Below are positions 45,465 to 56,303 of a stretch of DNA of 64,000 bases, in pieces (within the stretch, counting starts at the first letter, position 1; each line of letters opens with the position of its first letter). The translations under genes were made by a program, and so were the position numbers. The stretch is from Pelmatolapia mariae (lineage: Eukaryota > Chordata > Actinopteri > Cichliformes > Cichlidae), in NCBI RefSeq assembly GCF_036321145.2, contig NC_086245.2, positions 35,164,287-35,228,286 on the forward strand. Reading direction: 5' to 3'. The notes beneath the pieces were generated by a model. It was not told where the DNA came from. It saw only the letters and a list, made by a program, of their open reading frames with translations, and made no database searches.

Positions 45465-45651
45465 ACACTGAATAATCACAATCCTAAAAGCTGCAATACA
45501 AAAACAGACATTACTAATGCAAACTAAGATATACAGAGCCCTACAGAAACTTTGACCAGGCGTTTGGACCTGCCTCAGACTGGAATAGCCAAACTCAAAA
45601 TGTAACCATCTGGACAGCATGATGGAGCTATCTGTGTTATTGTTGGGTCTA

Positions 45652-45830
45652 GAGCAGGGCGATATGACCAAAAATATTTATCACAATATACATTTGAAAA
45701 TTTGCGATAACGATATAAGTGACGAAATAGGGCTAGGCGATATGGCCTAAAATTCATATCGCGATATAATTTGAAGCATGTGCGGTAACGATATATATCA
45801 CGATATATTCTTTTCTTCTGTATAACGTAT
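45652..45830 (+). mobile_element. Nested hAT 5' ends (relics)
   Basis: Two starts of the GGGCGATATG type lie close together (GCAGGGCGATATGACC near 45654; TAGGGCTAGGCGATATGGCC at 45728). They are related to the ends at 29864. The matching right ends were not found. Confidence 0.5.
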
Positions 45831-46584
45831 TTTTCACACTATAAGGCGCACTTAAAATCCTTTAATTTTCTCAAAAATCACTGACTCATCACAATCATTA
45901 AAATCTAGCAGCTAAAATTAAATAAAAATGACAGAACTATGAGAATAATATATAACCTCTTTCTTAACACTGTATGAATTATGAGCAAGAATTTAAAAGT
46001 ACATTAGAAAAGCAATGTGTCCTAAAACACTGAACTGTTGGTCAAAATAGCAACGCACTCAGCCTGGTGGGCTACAGACACAACCCTGGGCTGACCACTC
46101 AAGTATCAGTGAATAAACTCTCGAGTCGTCCTCCGGTTTTAAACAGAAACACTGATAACACAACAGCAGCAGTCATGATGATGCTGGCAGAGTTTAACGT
46201 GGAGGCGGAGTCTGTTTACACACCGAGAAGAGCAAAGAGGCGGAGCCGTTACTGAGGTGGTCAGCTACTGTAGAATGACAGACCCCCCCCCCAGCTCTGT
46301 TCCTGTGATCACCATTACATCCTTTACTGGAAAAAGCTGGCAGGAGCACCTGATTAACAAACTCTGATGTGAAGAAAAGCAATTTTGTAGCTGCTCTATC
46401 CACCGCCGTTTGTTTTACAGAGAAAAATCTGCAGAAAATCTCCAGTCGTATTAACATATGCAGATGAACTCTTAACTTAGTCTGATATTATGTTTAAATT
46501 ATAAAGCTGGGTGAAGGCTGATGGCAGCCGTTCTATTTTACATGGAGCCAACAGGGGTGAGTCTAAAGGGGGGCATGGGGGGAC

Positions 46585-46660
46585 TAGACCGGTACCGGTC
46601 CGTGGGTCGTTTGGTACCGGACCGCGAGAGTTATTTCAAGGTTTTCATAAGCATTTTTCA
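46585..46660. mobile_element. hAT-MITE-like fragment (ACCGGTACCGGTCCG)
   Basis: GACCGGTACCGGTCCGTGGG and GTACCGGACCGCGAGAGTT match the left part of the hAT MITE at 51020-51339. Termini were not found, so it is a relic. Confidence 0.5.
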
Positions 46661-47331
46661 GATTGAAAGTGAAACAATATAAAATACTGTCTTGATTAAA
46701 TTGCGTTCATATTTTAAAATATTTTTTAAAAATTTCACAAGCCAATAAAAATGTACACGCACCAGTAAAACTCTCGTTTGGTTGGGCACTTAATATTAAT
46801 CAACATATACACCATCATAACAGTTTTTTGGCAGCACAAAAAGCACAGGACAAACTTCAGAATGCTGATAGGCTCGCTTGTGGTCTCTGGTTACCACCGA
46901 CGCTTGTGGCAGACATAGAGGCTTTAATGTTAGAAAGTGCTTGAGCAGGTGTGATGGAAGCTTGTAGTAGATCACTTTATCATATACTAGCAGGTCTGTG
47001 CTGCTGTTCGTGGAAACTGACTAATATGCGGATGCCACAGTTGGAACACGAGTGTATATATAAACAAATTTCAGCATTTTAAGTATAACAGGGAGGCATC
47101 TGTGAGGCTCAGGCCTTCAGGCTGACAACGAGACTACACCCCAGACTGAAGATATTCACACTCTTTGGCCTGCTGTCTTTAAATCCCCGACACGTTCTGC
47201 CGTGACTTCCTGAAATGTTCCGTTTACTGCTGCTGAACTCCGACAGCCGCATCTGTAGCACGATGCTAACGTTAGCTTAGCAACACTAGCACAACACTGA
47301 GCCTGTTTCCAGCAGCAGCGAGTAAACTAAC

Positions 47332-47350
47332 CTTCTCTTCTTGCCTCCAT
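47332..47350 (-). CDS. First coding exon of the 5-finger gene
   Basis: On the - strand ATGGAGGCAAGAAGAGAAG (MEARRE plus one base) ends at a good donor GAAG|GTTAGT. The phase-1 end joins exactly in frame with the finger exon starting at 42778 (G + GT, then LPPDVQKV). Total 873 bases including stop. The upstream region has an ETS site. The call depends on splice consensus and frame. Confidence 0.55.
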
Positions 47351-47540
47351 TTCCGCTTTTAAATCCACATCCGGTGGTTCACCGTGTCAGTCCACCTCTG
47401 CTCCGTCCACAGAACTGGACTCTGGAGAACTTTCTGGATCCAGCTGTAATTCTCTCTGCTAACCGAGAGCAGCGTGAAGTCCGCTCAACTGGCCGCTATC
47501 ACTTCCGGCACATTTTTCAAAATAAAACCACAACGATAAA
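47351..47540 (-). promoter_or_regulatory. Putative 5' UTR and promoter of the 5-finger gene
   Basis: CCGGAAGTG on the - strand (47500-47508) lies 150 bp upstream of the ATG at 47350. The stretch is more GC-rich than its surroundings, without a TATA box. Confidence 0.4.
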
Positions 47541-47555
47541 GCAAGCGCATGTCAT

Positions 47556-48190
47556 CAGAATCAGAATCCTTTATTAATCCACATGATCCCTAAGGAAATC
47601 ATGTGGTTACAGTTGCTCCGAGACAACAACAGTAACAAACTGGACTAAATTAAATATTACAATAAATTACAAAGTTGCAAAATTTAAGGAAGAGCTCTAA
47701 TATATACAAAAAATAGCTTTATTATAAAAATCCAGAATATTACAGAGATTAAATATATATTATTGTCATTTTACTCTCAACTGTAAAACTTTGTTATTTT
47801 GACTGGTAGAGGATGTGCAAATATTAAGGGTGTGCATTAGATAGAGAGGGAGCCACAGGCAGGAGTGATTTCCTCAGTGGTGCATTTGGAAAATCTTAGT
47901 GTCTCACTGAACACACTCCTGTGACCGGCCAGCACCTCATGGAGTGTGACGCCACCTTAAGAGAATCCAGCTCCATCCCCACAACATCACTGGCCTTTCA
48001 GATCAGCTGTTCCTGCTGCCCCAGCATGACACAGCATAGAGGATGGACTCATAGAAAATCCTGAGCATTGGCTGAAAGAACAGCCTCTGCCCCTCAGAAA
48101 ATAGAGTCCCTGTGAGAAAATAGAGTCCCTGTGAGAAAATAGAGTACCTGTGAGTACCTGTTTGTGCACACAGGTGTACACACAGGTACA
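47556..48190 (-). mobile_element. LINE 3' UTR and ORF2 end (TTCTGA tail)
   Basis: On the + strand it begins ATCAGAATCAGAATCCTTTA and ATCCCTAAGGAAATC, the reversed tail seen also at 12312 and 16152. Further in, the - strand has a decayed C-terminal block (GSRNS, MLRW, RHTPWGA-like) of a Rex1-like family. A short tandem repeat lies in it at 48087-48150. Confidence 0.6.
48087..48150. repeat. 19-20-bp tandem repeat, three units
   Basis: AAATAGAGTCCCTGTGAGA repeats three times, the last with GTACC. It is followed by several GTACCTGT-type words. Confidence 0.85.
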
Positions 48191-48224
48191 CATGAGTACC
48201 TTTGTGTACCTGAATTAATGAAGT

Positions 48225-49290
48225 CTTGTTCTTTCAGTAATAATGTATTAAATTCCCAGCTCCGAATTAGTGGTCTGACTCTTTTCTGTGTCAGAGAGAT
48301 AGATTCTGGTGCATGATCACTGACAATGACCGGATGAATCTGAATGCCTGTGATGCTGCTAACTAAAAAAGCAGCCTAAACCAGATTATGAGTGGTGTAG
48401 TCGTGAAAGGAAGGTGTCCCTGAGAGTGGGGTGATGTGAAAGCCAAGCATCGCAAAGACCAAAATTACTCATGTATTGTTTAAGAACATCCTTTGACTCA
48501 CTGCTGTACTGAGCCTGTCAATTTCTGGATTAAATACGAGGTTAAAGTCTCCTCCTATTATAAAGTGTGGTGTCAGAGTCATCCGACAAGGAAGAAAAGA
48601 AATAATGAAAAAAGGAGGAGTTAACAACATTTAGAACTTTTATTTTGAAAATGTATATATTTCTGCTAATTAAAATGTCTATGCCTCTTTATTTAAAATT
48701 GTAACAAGCTGAATAAGTTTGAGGGAACTGTGGAGAAGTGACTGTGTGTACAGATGTTTTGGATAAATGCGTCTCCTGTCTGCCTGTAAGTCATCTAATC
48801 AGTTAGTAATTTTAAGCCTCTTTTCCCTTGAACCAACTCCACGTATTATCCATGTGACAAACCTCAGTGTGGTCATGTTTGAACTAACTAGTTGAGTGTT
48901 AGGTTTTCACTAAAGGTGTGTGTGTGTGTGTGGATCTGTTCTCGTACGACTGTGTACTGTACTGTGCCGTATCCGTGCTGAACAGGACCTTGCGTTCCTC
49001 TCAGTTCCCGGCCACAGCTCCTCTTTTCCTTTAAGTGTTCAAATTTGGCCACGATCGGTCTGGGTCTGTATGTATCAGCTCGTCGACCTCCCAGATGGAA
49101 TGATGGAAAGAGATGTTTTTAACTACAAGCTCTGAGAGTTTCAGGTGACTCTGGATGAAATGATTCACTGTTGTTTCCGGGTCTGCTTCTGCCTTCTCTG
49201 TGTTCCCGAAAATACCAAGTTGTCCCTGATGCTGCGGGCCTGGAGCTCTTTGATTTTCCCTCAATGAGGACTTCCAGTTTTGCGATGAGT
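48225..49290 (-). mobile_element. L1/Tx1-type LINE fragment, reversed
   Basis: The - strand holds the end of an L1 ORF1 (RSIRDNLVFFGIPEKAEAD-like and RPRPIVAKFEH blocks, 48960-49275). Further on is an ORF2 endonuclease block with FIIGGDFNLVFNPEIDRLS and IHPVIVSDHAPESISLT (48240-48590). The part between is AT-rich and lacks the ORF2 start. Dead. Confidence 0.75.
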
Positions 49291-50065
49291 GAGTGAGGTA
49301 GACGCGGCAGTAGCTCTGCTTAATTTCAACCTTAAAACTTCAAATAGACCGTAATTATACGCAGTAACTGAAGGTAAGTTAAACTACTATCTGATAAAGT
49401 GGCTGGGTGTCTACAGGCCAGTTGAAAATGCCCAAAAAAGTTTCGCCAAAGTTGGACACGCCGGACGGGGAAGGCCCGAGTGAAGCCTCCAGCCAGTGTA
49501 AAGGCGCCAGCGGAACCGTCACGAGCACAGACAATACAATGTTGGGGGCTATTGCGGCACTCCGCTCCGAACTGGCAGGTGTTAAGGCTGAAATTTGTGA
49601 CAAAATTGAAAATAAGATCTCAGAAGTCACAGCAGTATTAAGAGGGGAGATAGCCAGCTGCTTGAAAGCCGAGAATGACAAAGCCATAACAACGCTAAGG
49701 AACGAGATACAGTGGCTTGCAAAAGTATTCGGCCCCCTTGAACTTTCCCACATTTTGTCACATTACAGCCACAAACATGAATCAATGTTATTGGAATTCC
49801 ACGTGAAAGACCAATACAAAGTGGTGTACACGTGAGAAGTGGAACGAAAATCATACATGATTCCAAACATTTTTTACAAATAAATAACTGAATTAACTAT
49901 TCAGCCCCCTTTGGTCTGAGTGCAGTTAGTTGCCCATAGACATTGCTTGATGAGTGCTAATGACTAAATAGAGTGCACCTGTGTGTAATCTAATGTCAGT
50001 ACAAATACAGCTGCTCTGTGACGGCCTCAGAGGTTGTCTAAGAGAATATTGGGAGCAACAACACC

Positions 50066-51019
50066 ATGAAGTCCAAAGAACACACCAGACAGGTCAGGGA
50101 TAAAGTTATTGAGAAATTTAAAGCAGGCTTAGGCTACAAAAAGATTTCCCAAGCCTTGAACATCCCACGGAGCACTGTTCAAGCCATCATTCAGAAATGG
50201 AAGGAGTATGGCACAACTGTAAACCTACCAAGACAAGGCCGTCCACCTAAACTCACAGGCCGAACAAGGAGAGCGCTGATCAGAAATGCAGCCAAGAGGC
50301 CCATGGTGACTATGGACGAGCTGCAGAGATCTACAGCTCAGGTGGGGGAATCTGTCCATAGGACAACTATTAGTCGTGCACTGCACAAAGTTGGCCTTTA
50401 TGGAAGAGTGGCAAGAAGAAAGCCATTGTTAACAGAAAACCATAAGAAGTCCCGTTTGCAATTTGCCACAAGCCATGTGGGGGACACAGCAAACATGTGG
50501 AAGAAGGTGCTCTGGTCAGATGAGACCAAAATGCAAAACGCTATGTGTGGCGGAAAACTAACACTGCACATCACTCTGAACACACCATCCCCACTGTCAA
50601 ATATGGTGGTGGCAGCATCATGCTCTGGGGGTGCTTCTCTTCAGCAGGGACAGGGAAGCTGGTCAGAGTTGATGGGAAGATGGATGGAGCCAAATACAGG
50701 ACAATCTTGGAAGAAAAACTCTTGGAGTCTGCAAAAGACTTGAGACTGGGGTGGAGGTTTACCTTCCAGCAGGACAACGACCCTAAACATAAAGCCAGGG
50801 CAACAATGGAATGGTTTAAAACAAAACATATCCATGTGTTAGAATGGCCCAGTCAAAGTCCAGATCTAAATCCAATCCAGAATCTGTGGCAAGATCTGAA
50901 AACTGCTGTTCACAAACGCTGTTCATCTAATCTGACTGAGCTGGAACTGTTTTACAAAGAAGAATGGGCAAGGATTTCAGTCTGTAGATGTGCAAAGCTG
51001 GTAGAGACATACCCTAAAA
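50066..51019 (+). pseudogene. Tc1-like transposase, copy 2, deleted and interrupted
   Basis: The frame matches copy 1 up to LWSDETKM, where 19 bases present in copy 1 (between two AAAATG words) are missing, shifting the frame at 50532. The rest is in another frame (to 51093) with QQDNDPKHK, then NPIQNLW: again Gln (50878-50880) where the catalytic Glu belongs. The C-terminus reads on through SNLTELELFYKEEWARIS and is then cut by the hAT MITE. Inactive. Confidence 0.88.
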
Positions 51020-51339
51020 CAGCAGTCCCCAACCCCCGGGCCTCGGACCGGTACCGGTCCGTGAGTCGTTTGGTACCGGGCCGCGAGAGTTGAGGCTCAG
51101 GTGTGAAATGTATGGTTTTCAGGGTTTTTATCGGTTTTCAGCGTTATTTTGTTATCGTTTTTATCGTTAACTCGGTTTTCCTGGGTCTTTTCACGTGTGT
51201 TATGAATAAATCTTCTTTTTTTCGGTATCGGTACTAGTATAATTTTGTTGTATTTATCCGTGACACCTTAAAGACCGGTCCGTGAAAATATTGTCGGGCA
51301 TAAACCGGTCCGTGGCGCAAAAAAGGTTGGGGACCGCTG
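51020..51339. mobile_element. hAT MITE inside Tc1 copy 2
   Basis: Ends CAGCAGTCCCCAACC and GGTTGGGGACCGCTG with an 8-bp duplication CCCTAAAA (51012-51019 and 51340-51347). Length 320 bp; contains the palindrome ACCGGTACCGGT. A related fragment is at 46585. Confidence 0.92.
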
Positions 51340-52314
51340 CCCTAAAAGACTGGCAGCTGGAACTGCAGCAAAAGGTGGTTCTACAAAGTATTGACTCAGG
51401 GGGCTGAATAATTACGCACACCCCACTTTGCAGTTATTTACTTGTAAAAAATGTTTGGAATCATGTCTGATTTTCGTTCCACTTCTCACGTGTACACCAC
51501 TTTGTATTGGTCTTTCACGTGGAATTCCAATAAAATCGATTCATGTTTGTGGCTGTAATGTGACAAAATGTGGAAAGTTCAAGGGGGCCGAATACTTTTG
51601 CAAGCTACTGTAGAGTCACATGGCCATACGCTGCAAGAGCTAGCCGATACGGCTAGCGGCTCATCCGATGCGATATGGGAGTTGGGGAACAAAGTTGAGA
51701 CACTCCGTGGGCAAGTGACATCGCTTTCTGAAAAATGCCTCGACCTCGAGGGACGTTCGAAGCGACAGAATCTAAGAGTGGTAGGGGTGAAAGAAGGCAA
51801 AGAGGATGGGCAGAATGCCAGGGAGTTTGCAGGGAGGCTGTTAAAAGAAGCGCTTGGTCTGGACGAGGCACCTGTGATTGACAGAGCCCACAGAGCTTTG
51901 AGAAAGAAGCCCAGAGATAACAAAGCACCCCGACATCTTATTGTAAGAGTTCACTACTGCCACACCTATGAGGACATCATGAAGAAAGTCATGGGCACCC
52001 GGGATATAACATTTTGTGGCCGGCGGATTCAGATTTTCCGGGACCTGCCACCTGAGGTGGCAAAGCGCCGAGCTACATTCACCGCTGTGAGGAGGATGCT
52101 ACGCGATAAACCGGGGGTCAAATACAGACTTCTTTACCCAGCCAAACTACGAGTGTCTCACAACGGTATCGAGAAGTTTTTTACTGATCCGGAAAAAGCA
52201 CGACAGTATGCAGAACGCCTCATCGGAGACGTGGATAACGGAGGATCACGGGATCCTGTCCCACATGAGATAAGGGCAGATAGTGCCACAATACACCACC
52301 CAGAACGCGAATAA

Positions 52315-52901
52315 CCTCCACGCAGGTGACATGTAGCAGTGACTATTACTTTGTTACTGGGGGGGAGGGGGGGGTGGTCTGTGTATCTAAGAGTCAATAA
52401 TACGGGCAGCTTGCAGTTAAAGGCATATGTTAGTAACGTTATACTTGTTAATAATGTTACATGTTGCGGTCTCACACTTGGTTTTAAGGGCTGGTAGTTA
52501 GACACCCTTTAACTTGTTTTTGAACAGCTGTATTGTTTTGTTTAATAGTGACGATAATGCACCTTCTGATCCTTTTTTTGTGATACCTGGTCTATGCTTA
52601 ATGTTTATATGGAGCTACACAGGGCACTTGTTATGTCGGAGGTTGCGATAGAGGATGGTTGGAAATATGCATGGTCTTGTTGGGAGGATGGCAGGTTCCT
52701 CTCCCTGCGATCACCTAGGTGTGTGGGGGGGTTTTTTGTTGTTTTTTGTTGTTGTTTGTTTGTTTGTCTGGGGTTTTTTTTTTATTCCTGCTGTGTTTAC
52801 TTTGCATTTTCATGGGTGGGGTTGTTGGGTTGGGTGGGAAGGTGCTATCTGTAGAATACGTTCTAGTCAATACGGGACAACACACATAAATTACTAACAG
52901 T
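52315..52901 (+). other. Spacer between L1 ORF1 and ORF2
   Basis: No conserved frame. G/T-rich runs near 52715-52800. Confidence 0.5.
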
Positions 52902-53867
52902 ATGGCTTCAATAGATGGTGATGGAAATAATGGGGTGAACAGGAGAGGGCTTGTAACTTTTTGCTCTTGGAATGTGAATGGCATCAGTGAACCGATAAAA
53001 CGTGGTAAAGTGTTGGCATACCTAAAATCATTGAGATCGGATGTGATTTTCTTACAGGAGACACATCTTAAAAATGATGCACATCGCAGGATTAGACCTA
53101 AGTGGATAGGGCAGGTTTATCACTCAAGGTTTTCTGCAAAGGCAAGAGGGACAGCAATAATTATTCGTAAAAATGTGCCATTCATACATAAATCTACTCT
53201 GGCAGATAAGGACGGGAGATATATCATGGTGGTAGGAGAAATTCAGTCTATACCAATCACATTGCTGAATGTCTATGGCCCAAACAGGGATGACCCGGCG
53301 TTCTTTAGAAAAACGTTTAGCTTGATCCCGGATATTTCAACTACAAACCTGATACTTGGGGGAGACTTTAATTTAGTTTTAGATACCTTTCTGGACAGGT
53401 CGTCAGCTCAGAGAATGGCGCCATCAAATGCTTCTAGGTTTCTGAAATCCTTTATTGATAACTTAGGTCTTGTGGATGTTTGGAGAACCTTGAATGCAAC
53501 CGGAAAGGAATATTCCTTTCACTCTGGGGTTCATAATACGTACTCTCGTATAGACTACTTTTTATTAGATAGTAAACTGTTACATGGAGTCCAGTGTAGT
53601 AAATATCATAATATCCTTATATCAGATCATAGCCCAGTGTCTATTTCACTAAATTTACTGGAATCAGGTGGTAATTATAAACACTGGCGATTAGACCCTC
53701 AACTTCCTACGAGGAAAACATTCTGTAACTATTTGGAAGAACAGATCAAGTTGTTTTTTGAGATGAATGACAAAGACGATGTATCACCTCTTTTATTGTG
53801 GGAGACGTTTAAAGCATATGTGAGAGGCTGTGTAATTTCTTTTCAGTCGCCTGAGAAAAAAACGTAA
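52902..53867 (+). pseudogene. L1 ORF2, endonuclease part only
   Basis: From the ATG at 52902 an AP-type endonuclease with FCSWNVNGISEPIKRGKV, IFLQETHL, LNVYGPNRDD, LGGDFNLVLDTF, SRIDYFLLD and ILISDHSPVSIS covers about residues 15-250. The frame stops at 53865-53867 after PEKKT by a frameshift; the next frame continues as RNNMERIQLEVQ. No RT domain follows because Rex1 sequence starts at about 54152. The full protein would be over 1,200 residues. Confidence 0.85.
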
Positions 53868-54151
53868 TAACATGGAACGCATACAGTTGGAGGTTCAAAT
53901 ACAAAAATTGGACTCTGAGAATGCCAGACAACCGTCTGTACAGCTACATAGTAATATCAGCTCTTAAGTATAAACTCAATAACTTGCTCTCAGATAAAAT
54001 TTCCAGGGCCTTCATGTAAGTTAAGCAGACCTATTTTGAATTTGGTGATAAGCCACATAAATTACTGGCCAGGCATCTAAGGAAGAGAGAAAGTGATAGG
54101 GCCATTCATGCAATCAGGTCAGACTCAGGGTTGTTGACTAATTCTTATACG

Positions 54152-55358
54152 TGTTCTCAGAGCGTGTTCTGGGGAGCTTGCAGGAGTGCTGACAGACATA
54201 TTCAACCTGTCCTTGGCCCATGCTGTGGTACCAGCCTGCTTCAAATACACCTCCATCGTCCCGATACCCAAAAACTCCAACCCATCTAGCCTCAATGACT
54301 ACCGCCCAGTAGCCCTCACCCCCATCATCACAAAGTGCTTAGAGCAGCTGGTCCTAGCACACTTCAAATCCTGTCTCCCCCCCCCACCCTGGACCCCCAC
54401 CAATTCGCATACCGTCAGAACAGGAGCACAGAGGATGCAGTCTCCATCGCACTGCACTCTGTCCTCTCACACCTGGACAACAACAACACCTACGCCAGAA
54501 TGCTGTTCATAGACTTCAGTTCAGCATTCAATACAATCCTCCCCTCACAACTCATCAGGAAACTGACAGGCCTGGGCATCAGTTCCCTCATGTGCAAATG
54601 GTTACTGGACTTCCTGACCAACCGCCCCCAACATGTCCGGCTGGATAACCACTGCTCATCTACAATCACAATGAACACCGGTCCTTTCCTCTACTCTCTC
54701 TTCACACACGACTGCAGACCTGCCGATGGTTCCAACACCATCATTAAGTTTGCAGATGACACCACGGTGATTGGCCTCATCAGTGACAACGATGAGGCCG
54801 CCTACAGGGAGGAGGTGGATCGTCTGGCTGAGTGGTGCGACACAAACAACCTGCTGCTTAACACTGAGAAGACCAAGGAGCTCATCGTGGACTACAGGAG
54901 GAATGCTGACCCACATCCACCCATCTACATTAAGGAGACGGCTGTGGAGCGTGTGAGCAGCTTCAAGTTCCTGGGAGTTCACATCTCCGAGGATCTCATC
55001 TGGACGACCAACTGCTCCAAGCTGGTCAAGAAGGCTCACCAGCGCCTCTTCTTCTTGAGGACTCTGAGGTAGAACCACCTGTCCTCAGACATCCTGGTGA
55101 ACTTCTATGCTGCACCATCGAGAGCATCCTGACCAACTGTATAACAGTCTGGTACGGGAGCTGCTCTGCCTCAGACCGGAAGGCGTTGCAGAGGGTTGTG
55201 AAAACTGCCCAGCACATCGCCGGAGCACCACTTCCTGCCATAAAGGACATCTACAGGAAGCAGTGTGTGAAAAGGGCTGGGAAAATCATGAAAGACCCCA
55301 GTCACCCATCACATGGACTCTTCACCCTCCTGCCCTCTGGGAGGCGCTACAGGACTCC
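54152..55358 (+). mobile_element. Rex1-type LINE fragment with RT, truncated at both ends
   Basis: Frames 54186-54512 and then 54335-55072 read LTDIFNLSLAHAVVPACFK, SLNDYRPVALTPIITKCLEQ, QFAYRQNRSTEDAVSIAL, FIDFSSAFNTILPSQLIRKL and the catalytic FADD (54749-54760). The C-terminal SILTNCITVWYGSCS and HPSHGLFTLLPSGRRYR follow after a stop. DFSSAFNT fits the sequence used to detect Rex1. The block APQGCVLS expected between MNTG and PFLYSLF (54679-54682) is missing by an in-frame deletion. The 3' end stops at SGRRYR, before the usual last 30 residues. Confidence 0.85.
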
Positions 55359-56303
55359 TTTGTTATGTTTATTTTTTTTTTCGTACAAAAGCAAGTATAT
55401 TAATATGTTGCAGCCAAGAACTTCTTTTCGAATGTGCTGTTGTGTTAAACAGCACAGACCCAGGTGGTGAATAGTTGTTTGTTGTTGTTCATGCTCTTTT
55501 TCAAACACAGATTATGTCGTCAGTTTTACAGTTTTAACCGATTAAAACACAGTTTTAATAAGAATTACACAAAGAAAGTGTCTTAGTGATATCAAAATTT
55601 AATTACCAAGTTCTAATTGGATATATAAACTTCAGGTGAAAAGCACAAGGTATCATTGCAGTTTCACAATGCAAAGCTGTGCGTGGGGGAAAATAAAGAA
55701 AATACCATTAAGCAGCAGCCTGTAAAAGAAGTAGTTTGTAACTAGAAGTTCTGTGTAATATTACAAGTATCTCACTGATGTAGTATGTACTATCGCATAA
55801 TGATGTGTCTTTGCAAAGATGTATCCCGCAGTTTGGCTTGGCTTTGTAAAATAACTGCAGTGTAAATTCGTATGTATTCTGTGCTTTTTTTCCCAACTTA
55901 ACAGAATTTAAACATGGTGAGACAATGTTGATTATATGGTAAAAACTTAAAACTGAGAGAGGGTTGCTTTTTACCATGACTAAATGAAATGATGGCCTGT
56001 GACTTTGTAACATCTGAAATTCTTACCTATGTTTTGGACTGTTGGATGATCGGCCATGGAATTCAAGAGTGCACTCAAAGTAAACAGCAGTAATTGTAAG
56101 GGGGTTTTTTTTTGCCATGCTAAGTGTTTATTTTATCATGAAATGTACAGTGTACTTTTGAAAGTTTTGAAAGCTGTAATGATGGCTGAGTATACAATTA
56201 TCACTGACCATAATAAGGTTAATGGTATGATGTACAGTGTTTTTATATATGAGACGATTAATTTTTTTTAAAAATCATCTCCATTCCTTGTTTTATTCAT
56301 AGG
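55359..56303. other. Upstream or first-intron region of the PB1 gene
   Basis: No recognised repeat or gene. The acceptor TTTATTCATAG ending at 56302 implies at least one 5' noncoding exon upstream, which was not located. Confidence 0.35.

Larger units (their letters stand above)
42779..47331 (-). other. Intron of the 5-finger gene, rich in insertions
   Basis: Bounded by a donor GAGAAG|GTTAGT at 47332/47331 and the acceptor at 42780. It holds an inverted L2 copy, hAT elements and a piggyBac-like MITE; the stretch 45830-47331 has hAT fragments (see below) and no gene. The 4.55-kb size is normal. Confidence 0.6.
49710..51610 (+). mobile_element. Tc1-like transposon, copy 2
   Basis: It has the same ends as copy 1 (CAGTGGCTTGCAAAAGTATT), flanked by TA (49708-49709 and 51611-51612), inside L1 ORF1. 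It keeps the ordinary left region (for example TGCCCATAGACATTGCTTGA at 49931) that copy 1 lost. A hAT MITE sits near its 3' end. Confidence 0.92.
49428..52314 (+). pseudogene. L1 ORF1 (RNA-binding protein), split by Tc1
   Basis: Part 1 (49428-49709) has a basic N-terminus and a coiled coil (ALRSELAGVKAEICDKIENK); part 2 (51611-52314) continues in frame with ESHGHTLQELAD, an RRM-like NLRVVGVKEGKEDG and a C-terminal domain IQIFRDLPPEVAKRRATF, VKYRLLYPAKLRV. The reading frame is exactly continuous when the Tc1 and one TA are ignored. L1 ORF1 proteins trimerise and bind the element RNA. Apart from the Tc1 no other break is seen. Confidence 0.85.
49291..54151 (+). mobile_element. L1/Tx1-type LINE carrying a Tc1 insertion, 3' end cut by Rex1
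   Basis: After a short 5' UTR come ORF1 (ATG 49428) and ORF2 (ATG 52902), with the usual L1 order. The element continues through MERIQLEVQIQKLDSENARQ and LLTNSY (54,145) and then switches to Rex1 sequence. A Tc1 copy at 49710-51610 interrupts ORF1. RT and 3' end are missing. Confidence 0.85.
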
